From Marisalimonas sp016777705 (GTDB taxonomy: Bacteria > Pseudomonadota > Alphaproteobacteria > Puniceispirillales > Marisalimonadaceae), in contig NZ_CP159808.1 of assembly GCF_047717795.1 (NCBI RefSeq), positions 1,426,001-1,490,000 on the forward strand: a DNA stretch of 64,000 nt, written 5' to 3'. Shown in pieces: positions 1-9,264 of this stretch. Each line of letters opens with the position of its first letter. The first letter of the stretch is position 1. A program made the translations under genes and the position numbers. The notes beneath the pieces are model-generated. The model was not told the origin of the DNA and made no database searches. It worked only from the letters and a program-made list of their open reading frames with translations.

Positions 1-887
1 ACTAAAAAAACAACACCATTTTTAAATAATGGGTTAGCAACAATGTCTCCAGCATGAAAAAGTTTAGGTAATTGTTTATTAGAAGAAATATTTTCTGTCC
101 AAAGTAAATTACCATTTTTAATAGAAATAACGTAAAATGATCCACCTGTACCAGGAACAACAATTTTATCATTTACTACAATAGATCGGGCTTTAGTATA
201 CACAGAGTTATAGTCGCTACCTAATGATACACTCCAATTAGTTTTTCCATTTGTGTTATTTATAGAAAGAAAATTTCCTACAAAATCACTGATTAACAGC
301 ACATCATTGAAGACTGTCATTCCACCTCTAAATGGTAAACTATGATTTTTTTTCCAGATTAAATTTCCATTTTTACCGTTTATCGCTACGATTTCATTAT
401 ATCCAGAATAAACATATAAAGTAATATTTCCTTCACTTGATAATCTACCAGATATGGCAGGAGTACCTATAATTGTATTTCCTAAATCTTTAAAAAAATT
501 TTTTTTCCATTCTATTTTTCCACTATCAATATTAATTTTAAAAACAAAACCTTTATTGTTTATTAAGAATAAATGTGAAGAAATAATTATTGGCTCTGCT
601 AAAAAGGGATTTTCGTCATTCATATTTTGGTCTGTATCTATTTCCCATTTTTTTTCTAAAGGGTAATCAAAAGAAGGATTTTCTATATTATAGGATTTAG
701 CATTAGATATATTGATAAGATTTTCTACTTTATCTAATTTAGATTGAGATCTGTCGGAAATTTGAGTTAAAGAAAACGCATTATTTTTTTCAAAAACATT
801 TTTATAATTTTTAAGATCTAGTTCCTCGTTAGAAGAACACCCAATCAAGAAAAAAAGAAAACATAGAATTAAGAAATTATTTTGCAT
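1..887 (-). CDS. bamB: Outer-membrane assembly lipoprotein BamB (PQQ-like beta-propeller), 3' end off the window
   Basis: Partial gene that starts at the ATG at 887 and runs off the left edge. The N-terminus is a lipoprotein signal: a short hydrophobic stretch ending in the lipobox LIGC, with Cys at about residue 17. The rest is rich in repeats of the type 'aINgKNGnLIWKKN', 'sINNTNGKTNWSV' and 'sIKNGNLLWTEN', the PQQ/WD-like blades typical of BamB. BamB is the scaffold lipoprotein of the BAM complex that inserts beta-barrel proteins into the outer membrane. It overlaps the upstream TPR gene by 11 bases, which indicates translational coupling. In many proteobacteria der (engA) follows, but that would lie beyond the edge. 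Confidence 0.85.
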   Translation of the reverse strand, partial: MQNNFLILCFLFFLIGCSSNEELDLKNYKNVFEKNNAFSLTQISDRSQSKLDKVENLINISNAKSYNIENPSFDYPLEKKWEIDTDQNMNDENPFLAEPIIISSHLFLINNKGFVFKINIDSGKIEWKKNFFKDLGNTIIGTPAISGRLSSEGNITLYVYSGYNEIVAINGKNGNLIWKKNHSLPFRGGMTVFNDVLLISDFVGNFLSINNTNGKTNWSVSLGSDYNSVYTKARSIVVNDKIVVPGTGGSFYVISIKNGNLLWTENISSNKQLPKLFHAGDIVANPLFKNGVVFL

Positions 888-1527
888 GCGAATTATAAAC
901 TTTATCTATTAAACTTAACCTATTTTTTTGCTCTTGTGAAATATCACTCCTAGCAAGTAAACTTTTGATAGAACTTAGAGCTTTATCTAATTTATTAAAT
1001 CTAATAAATAATACTATCTGTAGCTCAGCAGCTAATAGTTGCAGTTTACTGGGACTATTTAAAATTGGTTTCAAACGCCCTTGTAATTCATTGAAATTAC
1101 TTTTGTTATCTTTCATAACAGATAAAATTCTAGCTAAACCTTGATAATAACTTCCAATGGTTTTATCTTCATAAATTGTTTGATAGTTTGAAACCATTTC
1201 AGAAATTTTACCATTTTCAAAATTTGAATGAGCAAGTCCAAATATTGACAAAACTCTATAACCATCCTTTTGATCTAATGAGCTTTTTAAAAAGATTTCA
1301 GCACTTTTTTCAAAATCTTTGTTATCAAGTTTTTCTAATCCAGAAAAGAATTGTTCTGAACTTGCAGTTAACTTCTTTTCATTCCAAATCATGTACGCTT
1401 GATAAGTTAAGACTGACAGAACTAGTAAAACAAATAATGTAATAATGTACTTTGAATATTTTTTCCAAAGTTGAATTAATTGATCTTGCTTTAATTCCTC
1501 TGAAACTTCATCAAAAATATCGGCCAT
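877..1527 (-). CDS. YfgM-like tetratricopeptide-repeat inner-membrane protein
   Basis: A 216-residue protein with a short cytoplasmic N-terminus, one membrane segment at about residues 28-48, and a helical repeat domain outside the membrane. The opening 'MADIFDEVSEELKQDQL' and the single helix followed by weak TPRs fit the YfgM/DUF2133-type family. This family is usually encoded just before bamB and is associated with periplasmic chaperones and the Sec translocon. Here it overlaps bamB by 11 bases. The function is inferred from family and neighbourhood; there are no catalytic residues. Confidence 0.75.
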   Translation of the reverse strand: MADIFDEVSEELKQDQLIQLWKKYSKYIITLFVLLVLSVLTYQAYMIWNEKKLTASSEQFFSGLEKLDNKDFEKSAEIFLKSSLDQKDGYRVLSIFGLAHSNFENGKISEMVSNYQTIYEDKTIGSYYQGLARILSVMKDNKSNFNELQGRLKPILNSPSKLQLLAAELQIVLFIRFNKLDKALSSIKSLLARSDISQEQKNRLSLIDKVYNSHAK

Positions 1528-1672
1528 TATATAACCCGTCTAATGTATTCAATTAAAAACAATATATTTATACTTTTATCAGAAAAGATCAATTGATTAT
1601 CTTTAAAATTAGACAATTACTCAATTAAGAATATATAGTGTTTTATGTTTTAATATTTTTTGGAAGAATTGA

Positions 1673-2059
1673 ATGAGCGTTGTTAAGTTTTTTAAAAAAA
1701 ACAATGATAATAATTCAGAAAGTTATTCAGCAAACACAATTAAATTAGATAAAAATTTTATATTTTTTTCAAAATTCGAATTAACAGCTATTTTAAATCT
1801 ATATAGCAAACAGGTATCTAAAGGATCATGGCGTGATTATGCATTAGATAATAAGATCAACACTGCTATTTTCTCAGTTTATAGACACACTCATGACAAA
1901 CCTCTATATCAAATTATTAAAAAAAGCGAAAAAGGCTTCAGAAATAAACCAGAGTTTTATATAAAAAGTGAAGTACAAATTATTATTAAAAGTTCTGAAT
2001 TATTAACTATATTATCTAAATTTGAAAAAAAATTATCTATAAAAAAATATGGATCATAA
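1673..2059 (+). CDS. DUF2794 family protein
   Basis: A 128-residue soluble protein with the DUF2794 core: 'F.LTAILNLYSKQVSKG' followed by WRDYALD, 'AIFSVYRHTHDKPLYQI' and a C-terminal beta-rich stretch. DUF2794 is a small conserved alphaproteobacterial family with no known function. The start ATG has a good ribosome site (TGGAAG, 8 bases upstream). It lies divergent from the YfgM-like gene and upstream of the DUF3126 gene in the same direction. Confidence 0.8.
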   Translation: MSVVKFFKKNNDNNSESYSANTIKLDKNFIFFSKFELTAILNLYSKQVSKGSWRDYALDNKINTAIFSVYRHTHDKPLYQIIKKSEKGFRNKPEFYIKSEVQIIIKSSELLTILSKFEKKLSIKKYGS

Positions 2060-2120
2060 TATAGAAATATATTGTCTATTGTGTTAATAAGCTAAATATC
2101 ACTCAAATTAAGGAATAAAG

Positions 2121-2330
2121 ATGGATAGAGTAGTAATTAGTAAAATTCAAAATCAAATGAGAAAAGCACTTGGCTCAAAAAGCATAAAAGTAGAAGGCAG
2201 AGAAAATAAATTAGATTCTGCAGATGTTACTAATAATGGTGAGTTTTTAGGTGTTGTTTTTGAAGATAAAGAGGATGGTGATACATGTTACCATTTTAAC
2301 ATGACAATTCTTGACATAGACTTAGAATAA
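2121..2330 (+). CDS. DUF3126 family protein
   Basis: A 69-residue protein that ends in the family's characteristic pattern, 'EFLGVVFEDKEDGDTCYHF' and then 'MTILDIDLE'. DUF3126 is restricted to alphaproteobacteria and has no assigned role. An AAGGA ribosome site precedes the ATG. It follows the DUF2794 gene by 61 bases and may share its transcript. Confidence 0.8.
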   Translation: MDRVVISKIQNQMRKALGSKSIKVEGRENKLDSADVTNNGEFLGVVFEDKEDGDTCYHFNMTILDIDLE

Positions 2331-2339
2331 TTTTAAATG

Positions 2340-2927
2340 CTAAATACTTGAAATAATTTCATTAAGTATTAACTTGAACTTGCTAAGATCAATAGGAAAA
2401 TAAAGCATTCCTAAAGTTAAAAATGAGATTAACATTACAATGAATATCATTTTCATGTTTATAAAATTAAAATAACTATTTTCCTTCTTACTCTGACTGT
2501 GCGTTTTATAAACTGTCTGTTCTAATTTACTTACCTTATCTGACAGTTCAAGTATTACTTCTACAGCTTCATTAAATTTAGTTGCTAAAATTCTGAATTG
2601 TACTTCATTTGAACCTGTGAAATTGACATTATTTTCTTTATTTGAGTTATTAGACAATGTTTCATTACCTGAAGATTTTTTATTATTTAACAAAGAGATA
2701 TTTTTAAAGTCTGTCTCTTGGGATGATATTTCGTTTGTAACAGTAGATTTAAAATTTTCTTTATGTTCAATTACATTATCTTCAGGGGTAGTCTCTTCTT
2801 TAGGAATAACCTTTTTATCTACATGCTCTGATTTTTCAGATACAAGATTGAGATTGTTAGCTTCCCTCATCTGCAGAATTCTATTTCTTAAATCTGTGCT
2901 ATCATTCATTTTTTGTTGCCAATTCAT
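2340..2927 (-). CDS. Unrecognised protein with coiled-coil and C-terminal membrane anchor
   Basis: A 195-residue protein not recognised as a family. Residues 1-100 are polar, Asn/Glu/Lys-rich and probably disordered. Residues about 108-145 (containing 'ILELSDKVSKLEQTVYK') look like a short coiled coil. Residues about 157-178 form a single hydrophobic helix, leaving a short tail outside. The architecture suggests a tail-anchored inner-membrane protein. It lies 20 bases after the methyltransferase gene on the same strand, so the two may share a transcript. No function is proposed. Confidence 0.6.
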   Translation of the reverse strand: MNWQQKMNDSTDLRNRILQMREANNLNLVSEKSEHVDKKVIPKEETTPEDNVIEHKENFKSTVTNEISSQETDFKNISLLNNKKSSGNETLSNNSNKENNVNFTGSNEVQFRILATKFNEAVEVILELSDKVSKLEQTVYKTHSQSKKENSYFNFINMKMIFIVMLISFLTLGMLYFPIDLSKFKLILNEIISSI

Positions 2928-2947
2928 ATTATATTACCATATACGTC

Positions 2948-3271
2948 TTAATCAGACTTCGTTTTAACCTTATCTATCTTAAAGTCAAAAAAGCCTTCGT
3001 TTATTAGTAGTTTTTTTTTCTGTTCAACACCTCCATCACCACTATATCCCCCTAAATAACCATCAGAACGTATTACTCTATGGCATGGGATTAATGGAAC
3101 ATAAGGATTTTTACCGCAAGCATTCGCTACAGCCCTAGATGATTTAGGCTTCCCGATTAAGTGAGCTATTTCTTTATAAGTTTTTACACAACCCTTAGGT
3201 ATTTTATTAATTTCTTTCCAAACTTTAATTTGAAAATCTGTACCTTCTAGTTTCAAAATATAAACTTCCAA
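2948..3271 (-). CDS. ogt: Methylated-DNA--protein-cysteine methyltransferase (Ogt/MGMT type)
   Basis: A 107-residue stand-alone C-terminal methyltransferase domain. It carries the active-site motif IPCHRVIRSDG with the acceptor Cys at residue 63, the helix-turn-helix arginine finger (SSRAVANACGKNP, Arg46) and the trailing GGYSGDGG. Cys rather than Trp before HRV argues for a true alkyl-acceptor and against an ATL protein. The usual N-terminal domain of Ogt is missing. There is no ATG near the start: translation probably begins at a TTG at 3271 or at the TTG five codons later, which has GGAAG upstream. It would repair O6-alkylguanine by irreversible self-alkylation. Confidence 0.85.
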   Translation of the reverse strand: MEVYILKLEGTDFQIKVWKEINKIPKGCVKTYKEIAHLIGKPKSSRAVANACGKNPYVPLIPCHRVIRSDGYLGGYSGDGGVEQKKKLLINEGFFDFKIDKVKTKSD

Positions 3272-3498
3272 TCAATATATTTATTGGTTTATATTTATTA
3301 ACAAATGGTTTTTAAAATGGCAATTATGAATGTAATAAAATTAATACAAAATTAGTTAATAATTTTATAAAAACAAGGAATAGACAATCTATTTAGATCG
3401 CTGAGGTTTTAAACATAAATTATAAAACAAAGACTAAACTTTGTTAAGGTAAAGATAAGAGTTGTTTTTTATAAGAGCAATTAAATAAGTTAGCTTTA

Positions 3499-4029
3499 TT
3501 AGTCTGTTTCAGGATCTTTTTTTGCAGTTTCTAGCTTCATTTTTTTCCATCTTATCCTTTGATTACTTATATATTTTAAGTATAATTCTTCTTTTTTACT
3601 GTACTCAAAACTAACAGTTTTATTTAAAAAATAACCACCTTCTATAGGTATATTAATATAAGAATACTCTCCTTTATCTTTTTCACCCCTTGTTATAAGG
3701 TGTGTTTTTTCATTTTCATCAATCATCTTCCAAAAATCTTTTATGGGAACTTTTTTTTCAAGTAGTTCTGTAAGTGTTTCAGTGAAGCTAATAAATTGGT
3801 ACCTAAGAAATTTTTTGTTGGCTCGTTTGAACTTAGTTACTTTTTTAAAATTATTTTTTTTATATTCTTCATAACATAATTTAGAAATGCTAGTTATTCT
3901 TAGTAAACAATATTCACCAGAAAAAAGTGCTTTGAGAATTACTTTTTTCTTTTCCAAAGGAAAATTACTATCATATATTTTTACATATAGATCGTAAAAC
4001 TGCTCTGATTTATAATTCCAAAACCTCAT
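3499..4029 (-). CDS. Unrecognised 176-residue protein
   Basis: No family is recognised. The protein is soluble (no clear membrane segment or signal peptide), Lys/Glu/Tyr-rich, and ends in a basic-acidic tail (KLETAKKDPETD). It is probably mostly helical in the first two thirds, with a beta-like 'YSYINIPIEGGYFLNKTVSF' stretch near residue 125. It lies 44 bases downstream of guaA on the same strand. A 227-base gap with no gene separates it from the methyltransferase; that gap holds only a weak 7-bp hairpin around 3424-3443. Confidence 0.55.
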   Translation of the reverse strand: MRFWNYKSEQFYDLYVKIYDSNFPLEKKKVILKALFSGEYCLLRITSISKLCYEEYKKNNFKKVTKFKRANKKFLRYQFISFTETLTELLEKKVPIKDFWKMIDENEKTHLITRGEKDKGEYSYINIPIEGGYFLNKTVSFEYSKKEELYLKYISNQRIRWKKMKLETAKKDPETD

Positions 4030-4073
4030 TTAATATTCAATCTTTATTAAATTAATAACTTACAGGACTAAAC

Positions 4074-5630
4074 TTATTCCCACTCAATTGTACCAGGTGG
4101 TTTAGATGTAATATCGTATGTTACACGGTTGATACCATTTACATTATTGATAATTTTAGTAGCTGTTTCGCTTAAAAATTCGTGTTCAAATGGATAATAA
4201 TCAGCAGTCATGCCATCAATAGAAGTAACTGCACGTAATGCACAAACGTAATCATAAGTTCGTGAATCACCCATAACCCCTACCGTTTTTACAGGCAAAA
4301 TTACTGCAAAAGCTTGCCATATTTTATTATAAAGACCATGTTTTTTAATCTGGTCAATATAAATAGCGTCAGCATTCCTTAATATGTCTAATTTCTCAAC
4401 TGTAATTTCACCTGGACATCTTATGGCCAATCCAGGACCAGGAAATGGATGACGTTGGATAAAATTATCAGGTATTCCAAGCTCTTTACCCAATATCCTT
4501 ACTTCATCTTTAAACAACTCTTTGAGAGGTTCTATTAATTTTAAGTTCATGATATCCGGCAAACCACCCACATTGTGATGTGATTTAATTGTTACTGAGG
4601 GTCCTCCGGAAAAACTTACACTTTCAATCACATCGGGATACAAGGTACCTTGAGCTAAAAAACTTACATCACCTATTTTTAAAGCTTCTTTTTCAAAAAC
4701 TTCGATAAATAATTTACCTATAGTTTTACGTTTTTCTTCTGGATCAGATATTCCATTTAAATTTGACAAAAATAGGTTTTCTTCATGCACTGCAACTAAA
4801 TTAAGTTTAAAGTGATCTGTGTATAGTTTAATCACTTCTTCACTTTCTTTTTTTCTCATCAAACCATTATCAACATAAATACAGGTTAGTTGTTCACCTA
4901 TTGCTTTATGTATTAAAATTGCAGTTACTGAACTATCAACACCTCCTGATAATGCACAAATAACTTTTTTTTCACCAACAATGTTTTTGATTTCATTTAT
5001 TGCCTTTTCTCTATAAGCCTGCATGGTCCAGTCAAATGAAATGTCAGCTAGATCTAAAAAGTTTTTAATTAATATTTTACCATTTAGCGTATGAACAACT
5101 TCAGGATGGAATTGAACAGCATAGAAATGTTTTTCATTATCACCAATTATCGCAAATGGTGCATTTTCAGACGTACCAAATACTTTAAAGTTGCTTGGTA
5201 TAGCAGAAACATGATCCCCGTGAGACATCCAAACTTGTTCAGTTTCGTACTTGTCAAACAATCCATCTAAAAGCTTTATTTTTTCATTCTTTTGCTTAAC
5301 ATATGATTTACCAAACTCAGCAGTACCAGAGCCAGAGGTCACCTTACCCCCTAACATCTTCATCATAATTTGTTGACCATAGCATATTCCTAAAATAGGG
5401 ACGCCTATATGAAATATACTATCCGGAGGCCTTGGAGCATCATGATCTAATACACTTGCTGGCCCACCTGAAAGTATAATTGCTTTTGGGTTGAGCTTAT
5501 TATTTAATTCGACATTTATTTTGTTGTAAGGATGTATTTCACAATAAACTTTAAATTCTCTCAAACGTCTTGCAATCAATTGTGTTACTTGGCTTCCAAA
5601 GTCTACAATTAAAACAACATCATTTCTCAT
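4074..5630 (-). CDS. guaA: GMP synthase (glutamine-hydrolysing)
   Basis: A 518-residue enzyme that converts XMP to GMP using glutamine and ATP, the last step of guanylate synthesis. The N-terminal class I amidotransferase has nucleophile Cys83 in GICYGQQ and His175/Glu177 in QFHPE. The ATP-pyrophosphatase P-loop SGGVDS lies at 228-233, and the C-terminal dimerisation domain ends in the family's PPGTIEWE. Full length. It is the distal gene of the run guaB-rsmB-guaA, so IMP-to-GMP synthesis is encoded together, with an rRNA methyltransferase between the two steps. Confidence 0.98.
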   Translation of the reverse strand: MRNDVVLIVDFGSQVTQLIARRLREFKVYCEIHPYNKINVELNNKLNPKAIILSGGPASVLDHDAPRPPDSIFHIGVPILGICYGQQIMMKMLGGKVTSGSGTAEFGKSYVKQKNEKIKLLDGLFDKYETEQVWMSHGDHVSAIPSNFKVFGTSENAPFAIIGDNEKHFYAVQFHPEVVHTLNGKILIKNFLDLADISFDWTMQAYREKAINEIKNIVGEKKVICALSGGVDSSVTAILIHKAIGEQLTCIYVDNGLMRKKESEEVIKLYTDHFKLNLVAVHEENLFLSNLNGISDPEEKRKTIGKLFIEVFEKEALKIGDVSFLAQGTLYPDVIESVSFSGGPSVTIKSHHNVGGLPDIMNLKLIEPLKELFKDEVRILGKELGIPDNFIQRHPFPGPGLAIRCPGEITVEKLDILRNADAIYIDQIKKHGLYNKIWQAFAVILPVKTVGVMGDSRTYDYVCALRAVTSIDGMTADYYPFEHEFLSETATKIINNVNGINRVTYDITSKPPGTIEWE

Positions 5631-5662
5631 AAATTTTCTTTCTTTTTTTAAGTCTTATTAAA

Positions 5663-6997
5663 TTATCTTCTTCTTTGAAACATTGAAATAAAAAATCCGT
5701 CTACATTGTATTTAGCTGGATTAATTAAAATGCTTTTCTTTAGCTCACTTTGAAATGGATATTCAATGCCGTTCATGGGTAAAATAGTATCGTTCCACAT
5801 ATTAAACATGTTAATTTCAGAAAATTCTATTTTGTTATTTTCTTTAAACTTCTCAATTTGATCAACCCCCTCTTCTATTAAAAAAGAACAAACAATATAA
5901 GCTAATTTTCCACCAGGAGCAACCATCATTGACGCCTTTGATAAAAGTTCTGATTGAATTTTAATTAAATCATTTAATTTTTTTTGATCAAAGTTAAATC
6001 TCGAATCTGGACTTCTTGACCATGTTCCAATACCAGAACACGGTGCATCAATTAAAACTAAATCAAATTTATTTTCTAAACCTGAAACATTCCAATTTGG
6101 TTTAACTAAACGTCTCTCAACGTTATGGACACCTGCTCTTTTAAGGCGAACACTAGCATTTTCTAACCTCTTTTTGTTAGTATCTAGAGATAAGATTCTT
6201 CCCTTATTATTCATGATATCTGCTAAAATAAGAGATTTTCCTCCTGCTCCTGAGCAGATATCAGCAACTGACATTCCTGGCTTTACATCAAGTAGTAACG
6301 AAGCTAATTGGGAGGCTTCTCCTTGAATTTCAATATTGCCATTTTTGAAGAGTTGATGTCCCTCTATTGGAAATCTTTTTGAAAGTCTTATTCCTAAAGG
6401 TGAATATTTACTGTACTCAACTGGTATATTTATGTCTTGTAATAAAGCCTTAATTTCTTCTCGAGATTTAACCTTTAAGTTATTTATTCTAATATCAAAA
6501 AAAGCTTCTTTATTTAATGATAATAAAACTTCTTTCCAATCATTTGGGTAACTTTTTTTTACACTTGTTATTAAATATTCTGGTAACTCATAATAAACGG
6601 GTTCAGGCATTTTATTATTGTAAAAGCCATCAAAGTTTAAGCTTTCCAAAAAATGTAAATCTTCTTCAGCAATATTCATAAAGTCTTTCAACTTTAATAA
6701 TAATAATTTTTTTATTTCTATTAAATTATTTTTATAACGTGTATTTAAGAAAAATAACTCTAAAAATAATTCTCTTTCATTTGTGATTTCAATATCTAGC
6801 AAAGTTAAATGCCATCTAATTTTAGATCTATGTCTCAATATATTCCAAAAGCTACTTGATACAAACTTCCTGTCTTTAGATCCCATATGCTTTCTAGATC
6901 GGAAAAAATTTTGTACTAAATTACTGGCAATCTTATCACTGTTATTAAATAATTTTAACAGTTCTAATATTGAATATATACGCTCCTGATCTAACAT
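5663..6997 (-). CDS. rsmB: RsmB/NOP-family RNA cytosine-C5 methyltransferase
   Basis: A 444-residue protein with an N-terminal NusB-like helical region (about 1-140) and a class I SAM methyltransferase domain. The SAM motif is VADICSGAGGKS (244-255). The two family cysteines are Cys320 in the PCSGIG motif IV and Cys370 in the motif VI 'IVCSF'. The C-terminal FFISMFQRR is typical. It most likely methylates C967 of 16S rRNA, although other RsmB-family substrates cannot be excluded. Its ATG overlaps the guaB stop (TAATG), which implies coupled translation. Confidence 0.88.
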   Translation of the reverse strand: MLDQERIYSILELLKLFNNSDKIASNLVQNFFRSRKHMGSKDRKFVSSSFWNILRHRSKIRWHLTLLDIEITNERELFLELFFLNTRYKNNLIEIKKLLLLKLKDFMNIAEEDLHFLESLNFDGFYNNKMPEPVYYELPEYLITSVKKSYPNDWKEVLLSLNKEAFFDIRINNLKVKSREEIKALLQDINIPVEYSKYSPLGIRLSKRFPIEGHQLFKNGNIEIQGEASQLASLLLDVKPGMSVADICSGAGGKSLILADIMNNKGRILSLDTNKKRLENASVRLKRAGVHNVERRLVKPNWNVSGLENKFDLVLIDAPCSGIGTWSRSPDSRFNFDQKKLNDLIKIQSELLSKASMMVAPGGKLAYIVCSFLIEEGVDQIEKFKENNKIEFSEINMFNMWNDTILPMNGIEYPFQSELKKSILINPAKYNVDGFFISMFQRRR

Positions 6998-8451
6998 TAG
7001 GAAGGTCGATAATTCGGAGCTTCTCTAGTTATAGTAACGTCATGAACATGACTTTCTCTAAGACCTGCATTACTAATTCTTTTAAAAACACAATTTTTCT
7101 GCATTTCTTTTATATTCTTATTACCTGTGTAACCCATAGCTGATTTCAACCCACCCACTAATTGATGAATGACATTTTCAGATGGCCCTTTGTAAGGAAC
7201 TTGACCCTCAATTCCTTCTGGTACTAATTTCAAGGTTTCTATTTCAGCCTGAAAATATCTATCAGCGGACCCCCTAGCCATTGCACCTAATGAGCCCATG
7301 CCCCTATATGATTTATAAGATCTGCCTTGAAATAAAAAAACCTCACCTGGCGTTTCATCAGTTCCAGCTAAAAGTGAACCCACCATAACTGCACTTGATC
7401 CTCCAGCAATTGCTTTAGCTATATCTCCTGAATACTTAATTCCACCATCCGCTATAATTGGAACAGAAGCTTTGTTACCCACTTTTGAACAATCTGTTAT
7501 TGCAGTCAATTGAGGAACCCCAACACCGGCAATCATTCTAGTTGTACAAATTGAACCTGGACCAATTCCAACTTTAACTCCGTTTGCACCTGCATCTATC
7601 AATGCTTGGGTTGCGTCACCTGTAGCAACATTCCCTCCTATTAAAGCGACTGTATTAGATAATTTTGCTATTTGCCTCACTGTATCCAAAACCATTTCAC
7701 TATGACCATGTGCTGTATCAACAATTAAAACATCAACACCTGCATCTATTAATTGTTCTGCTCTTGCCATTCCTTCTTTTCCAACACCTGTGGCTGCAGC
7801 CACTCTAAGTCTTCCTTGATTATCTTTGCAGGCATCTGGATGATTCTGGGCCTTTTCCATATCTTTTACTGTTATTAAACCAACACAAAAATTATCTTCA
7901 TCTACAACAACTAATTTTTCAATACGGTTAGTATGAAGAAGTTTCCTGGCATCTTCAGCACTAACGTTTTCTTTTACAGTTATAACATTTCTAGTCATAA
8001 GTGCTGAAACTGATTGATTGTAATCATTTGCAAATCTCACATCTCTATTTGTAAGAATGCCAACTAATTTATTTTGAGAACCTTCAACAACAGGAATGCC
8101 ACTTATTTTATATTTTTCCATTAATTTGAAAGCATCGCCGAGTGTTTGGTCAGGTTTAATAGTAACTGGATTAACTACCATGCCAGCTTCAAATTTTTTA
8201 ACTTTTTTAACCTCAGATGCTTGATCTTTTATTGTAAAATTTTTATGTAAAACTCCTATCCCACCCAGTTGAGCCATGGTGATAGCCAAACTATGTTCAG
8301 TTACAGTGTCCATGGCAGCAGAGAGGAGAGGTATGTTTAATTTAATATCTTTAGTAATAAATGTATTTACATTTGCATCAGCTGGACCAAAAATGCTATG
8401 TGCGGGTTGTAATAAAACATCATCAAAAGTATAAGCGGCTTCAATAATCAT
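6997..8451 (-). CDS. guaB: IMP dehydrogenase
   Basis: A 484-residue enzyme that oxidises IMP to XMP with NAD+, the rate-limiting step to GMP. The catalytic Cys302 sits in GIGPGSICTTR. Two CBS domains (about residues 93-205) interrupt the TIM barrel, and the flap 'GSADRYFQ' and C-terminal region are intact. It is the first gene of guaB-rsmB-guaA. A 114-base gap separates it from rlmE upstream, and on the minus strand this gap contains TACAAT as a possible -10 element. Confidence 0.98.
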   Translation of the reverse strand: MIIEAAYTFDDVLLQPAHSIFGPADANVNTFITKDIKLNIPLLSAAMDTVTEHSLAITMAQLGGIGVLHKNFTIKDQASEVKKVKKFEAGMVVNPVTIKPDQTLGDAFKLMEKYKISGIPVVEGSQNKLVGILTNRDVRFANDYNQSVSALMTRNVITVKENVSAEDARKLLHTNRIEKLVVVDEDNFCVGLITVKDMEKAQNHPDACKDNQGRLRVAAATGVGKEGMARAEQLIDAGVDVLIVDTAHGHSEMVLDTVRQIAKLSNTVALIGGNVATGDATQALIDAGANGVKVGIGPGSICTTRMIAGVGVPQLTAITDCSKVGNKASVPIIADGGIKYSGDIAKAIAGGSSAVMVGSLLAGTDETPGEVFLFQGRSYKSYRGMGSLGAMARGSADRYFQAEIETLKLVPEGIEGQVPYKGPSENVIHQLVGGLKSAMGYTGNKNIKEMQKNCVFKRISNAGLRESHVHDVTITREAPNYRPS

Positions 8452-8565
8452 TTAATTTTTCCAACGCTGGAGGTTTGAGTTAATATTGTAACTAAAAAAT
8501 TTTGTATGCGTTGCTTTTTATATATATACTTTTGTTTCTTTTATGCAAAGATATTTTAGTCCTCA

Positions 8566-9264
8566 TTAAATTCCTTTGAAGCCTAAAGCTATTACATAAC
8601 CTTCTACAGACTCTTTTCTACTCGCATCAGGCTTAATATGATTAACCTTTGTAAAATATTTTCGCATTAATGATAAAGACTCAATTTCTGCTCCACCCTT
8701 GAAGCACTTTGCTAAAAATACACCATTTTTTTCTAAATTTTCGATTGCAAAATCTAAGGCTGTTTCTACTAGATACGTAGTTCTTATATGGTCTGTTTTT
8801 CTATGTCCTGTAGTATTAGCTGCCATATCAGATAAAACAATATTAGGTTTACAGCCAAGGATATTAATCAACTTATCACCAATACTTTTTTCACTTATAT
8901 CCCCTAATATCGAAATGCAACCAGCAATGTCATCAGTTGGAAGCAAGTCAACTCCTACAACTGTCTCCTTGCCTCCTATGGATCCCACTTCTTGAGATGC
9001 TATTTGAAGCCAACCACCCGGGGCACACCCAAGATCAACAACAGTTAATCCTTGATGAAGAAATTTATATTTTTCATTTATTTGTAAAAGTTTAAATGCA
9101 GCTCTAGACTTATAACCTCTTTTTTGTGTCTCTAGCACATAAGGATCATTGAGCTGTCTACCAATCCATCTGGTACTCGATGATTTTCTTGTTTTATCTT
9201 TTTTTGGTTTTTTAGATAAACCTCTAGAACTTCCAAATGAACCTGGGTTATTTTCATTTACCAT
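8566..9264 (-). CDS. rlmE: 23S rRNA (uridine-2'-O)-methyltransferase RlmE (FtsJ)
   Basis: An approximately 232-residue FtsJ-type enzyme that 2'-O-methylates U2552 in the peptidyl-transferase A-loop of 23S rRNA. It has the SAM-binding segment VVDLGCAPGGWLQ and the K-D-K-E tetrad: Lys in 'SRAAFKLLQ', Asp in LSDMAANTTG, Lys in FLAKCFKGG and Glu in 'RKESVEGYVIALGF'. The reading frame opens further upstream (to 9324), but ATG 9264 is preferred: GATGGA precedes it, and it limits the overlap with hisI to 11 bases. Confidence 0.92.
   Translation of the reverse strand: MVNENNPGSFGSSRGLSKKPKKDKTRKSSSTRWIGRQLNDPYVLETQKRGYKSRAAFKLLQINEKYKFLHQGLTVVDLGCAPGGWLQIASQEVGSIGGKETVVGVDLLPTDDIAGCISILGDISEKSIGDKLINILGCKPNIVLSDMAANTTGHRKTDHIRTTYLVETALDFAIENLEKNGVFLAKCFKGGAEIESLSLMRKYFTKVNHIKPDASRKESVEGYVIALGFKGI

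Noticed and set aside
454..666. A 70-residue plus-strand reading frame
   Set aside because: It lies antisense to bamB, whose frame, lipobox and blade repeats are convincing.
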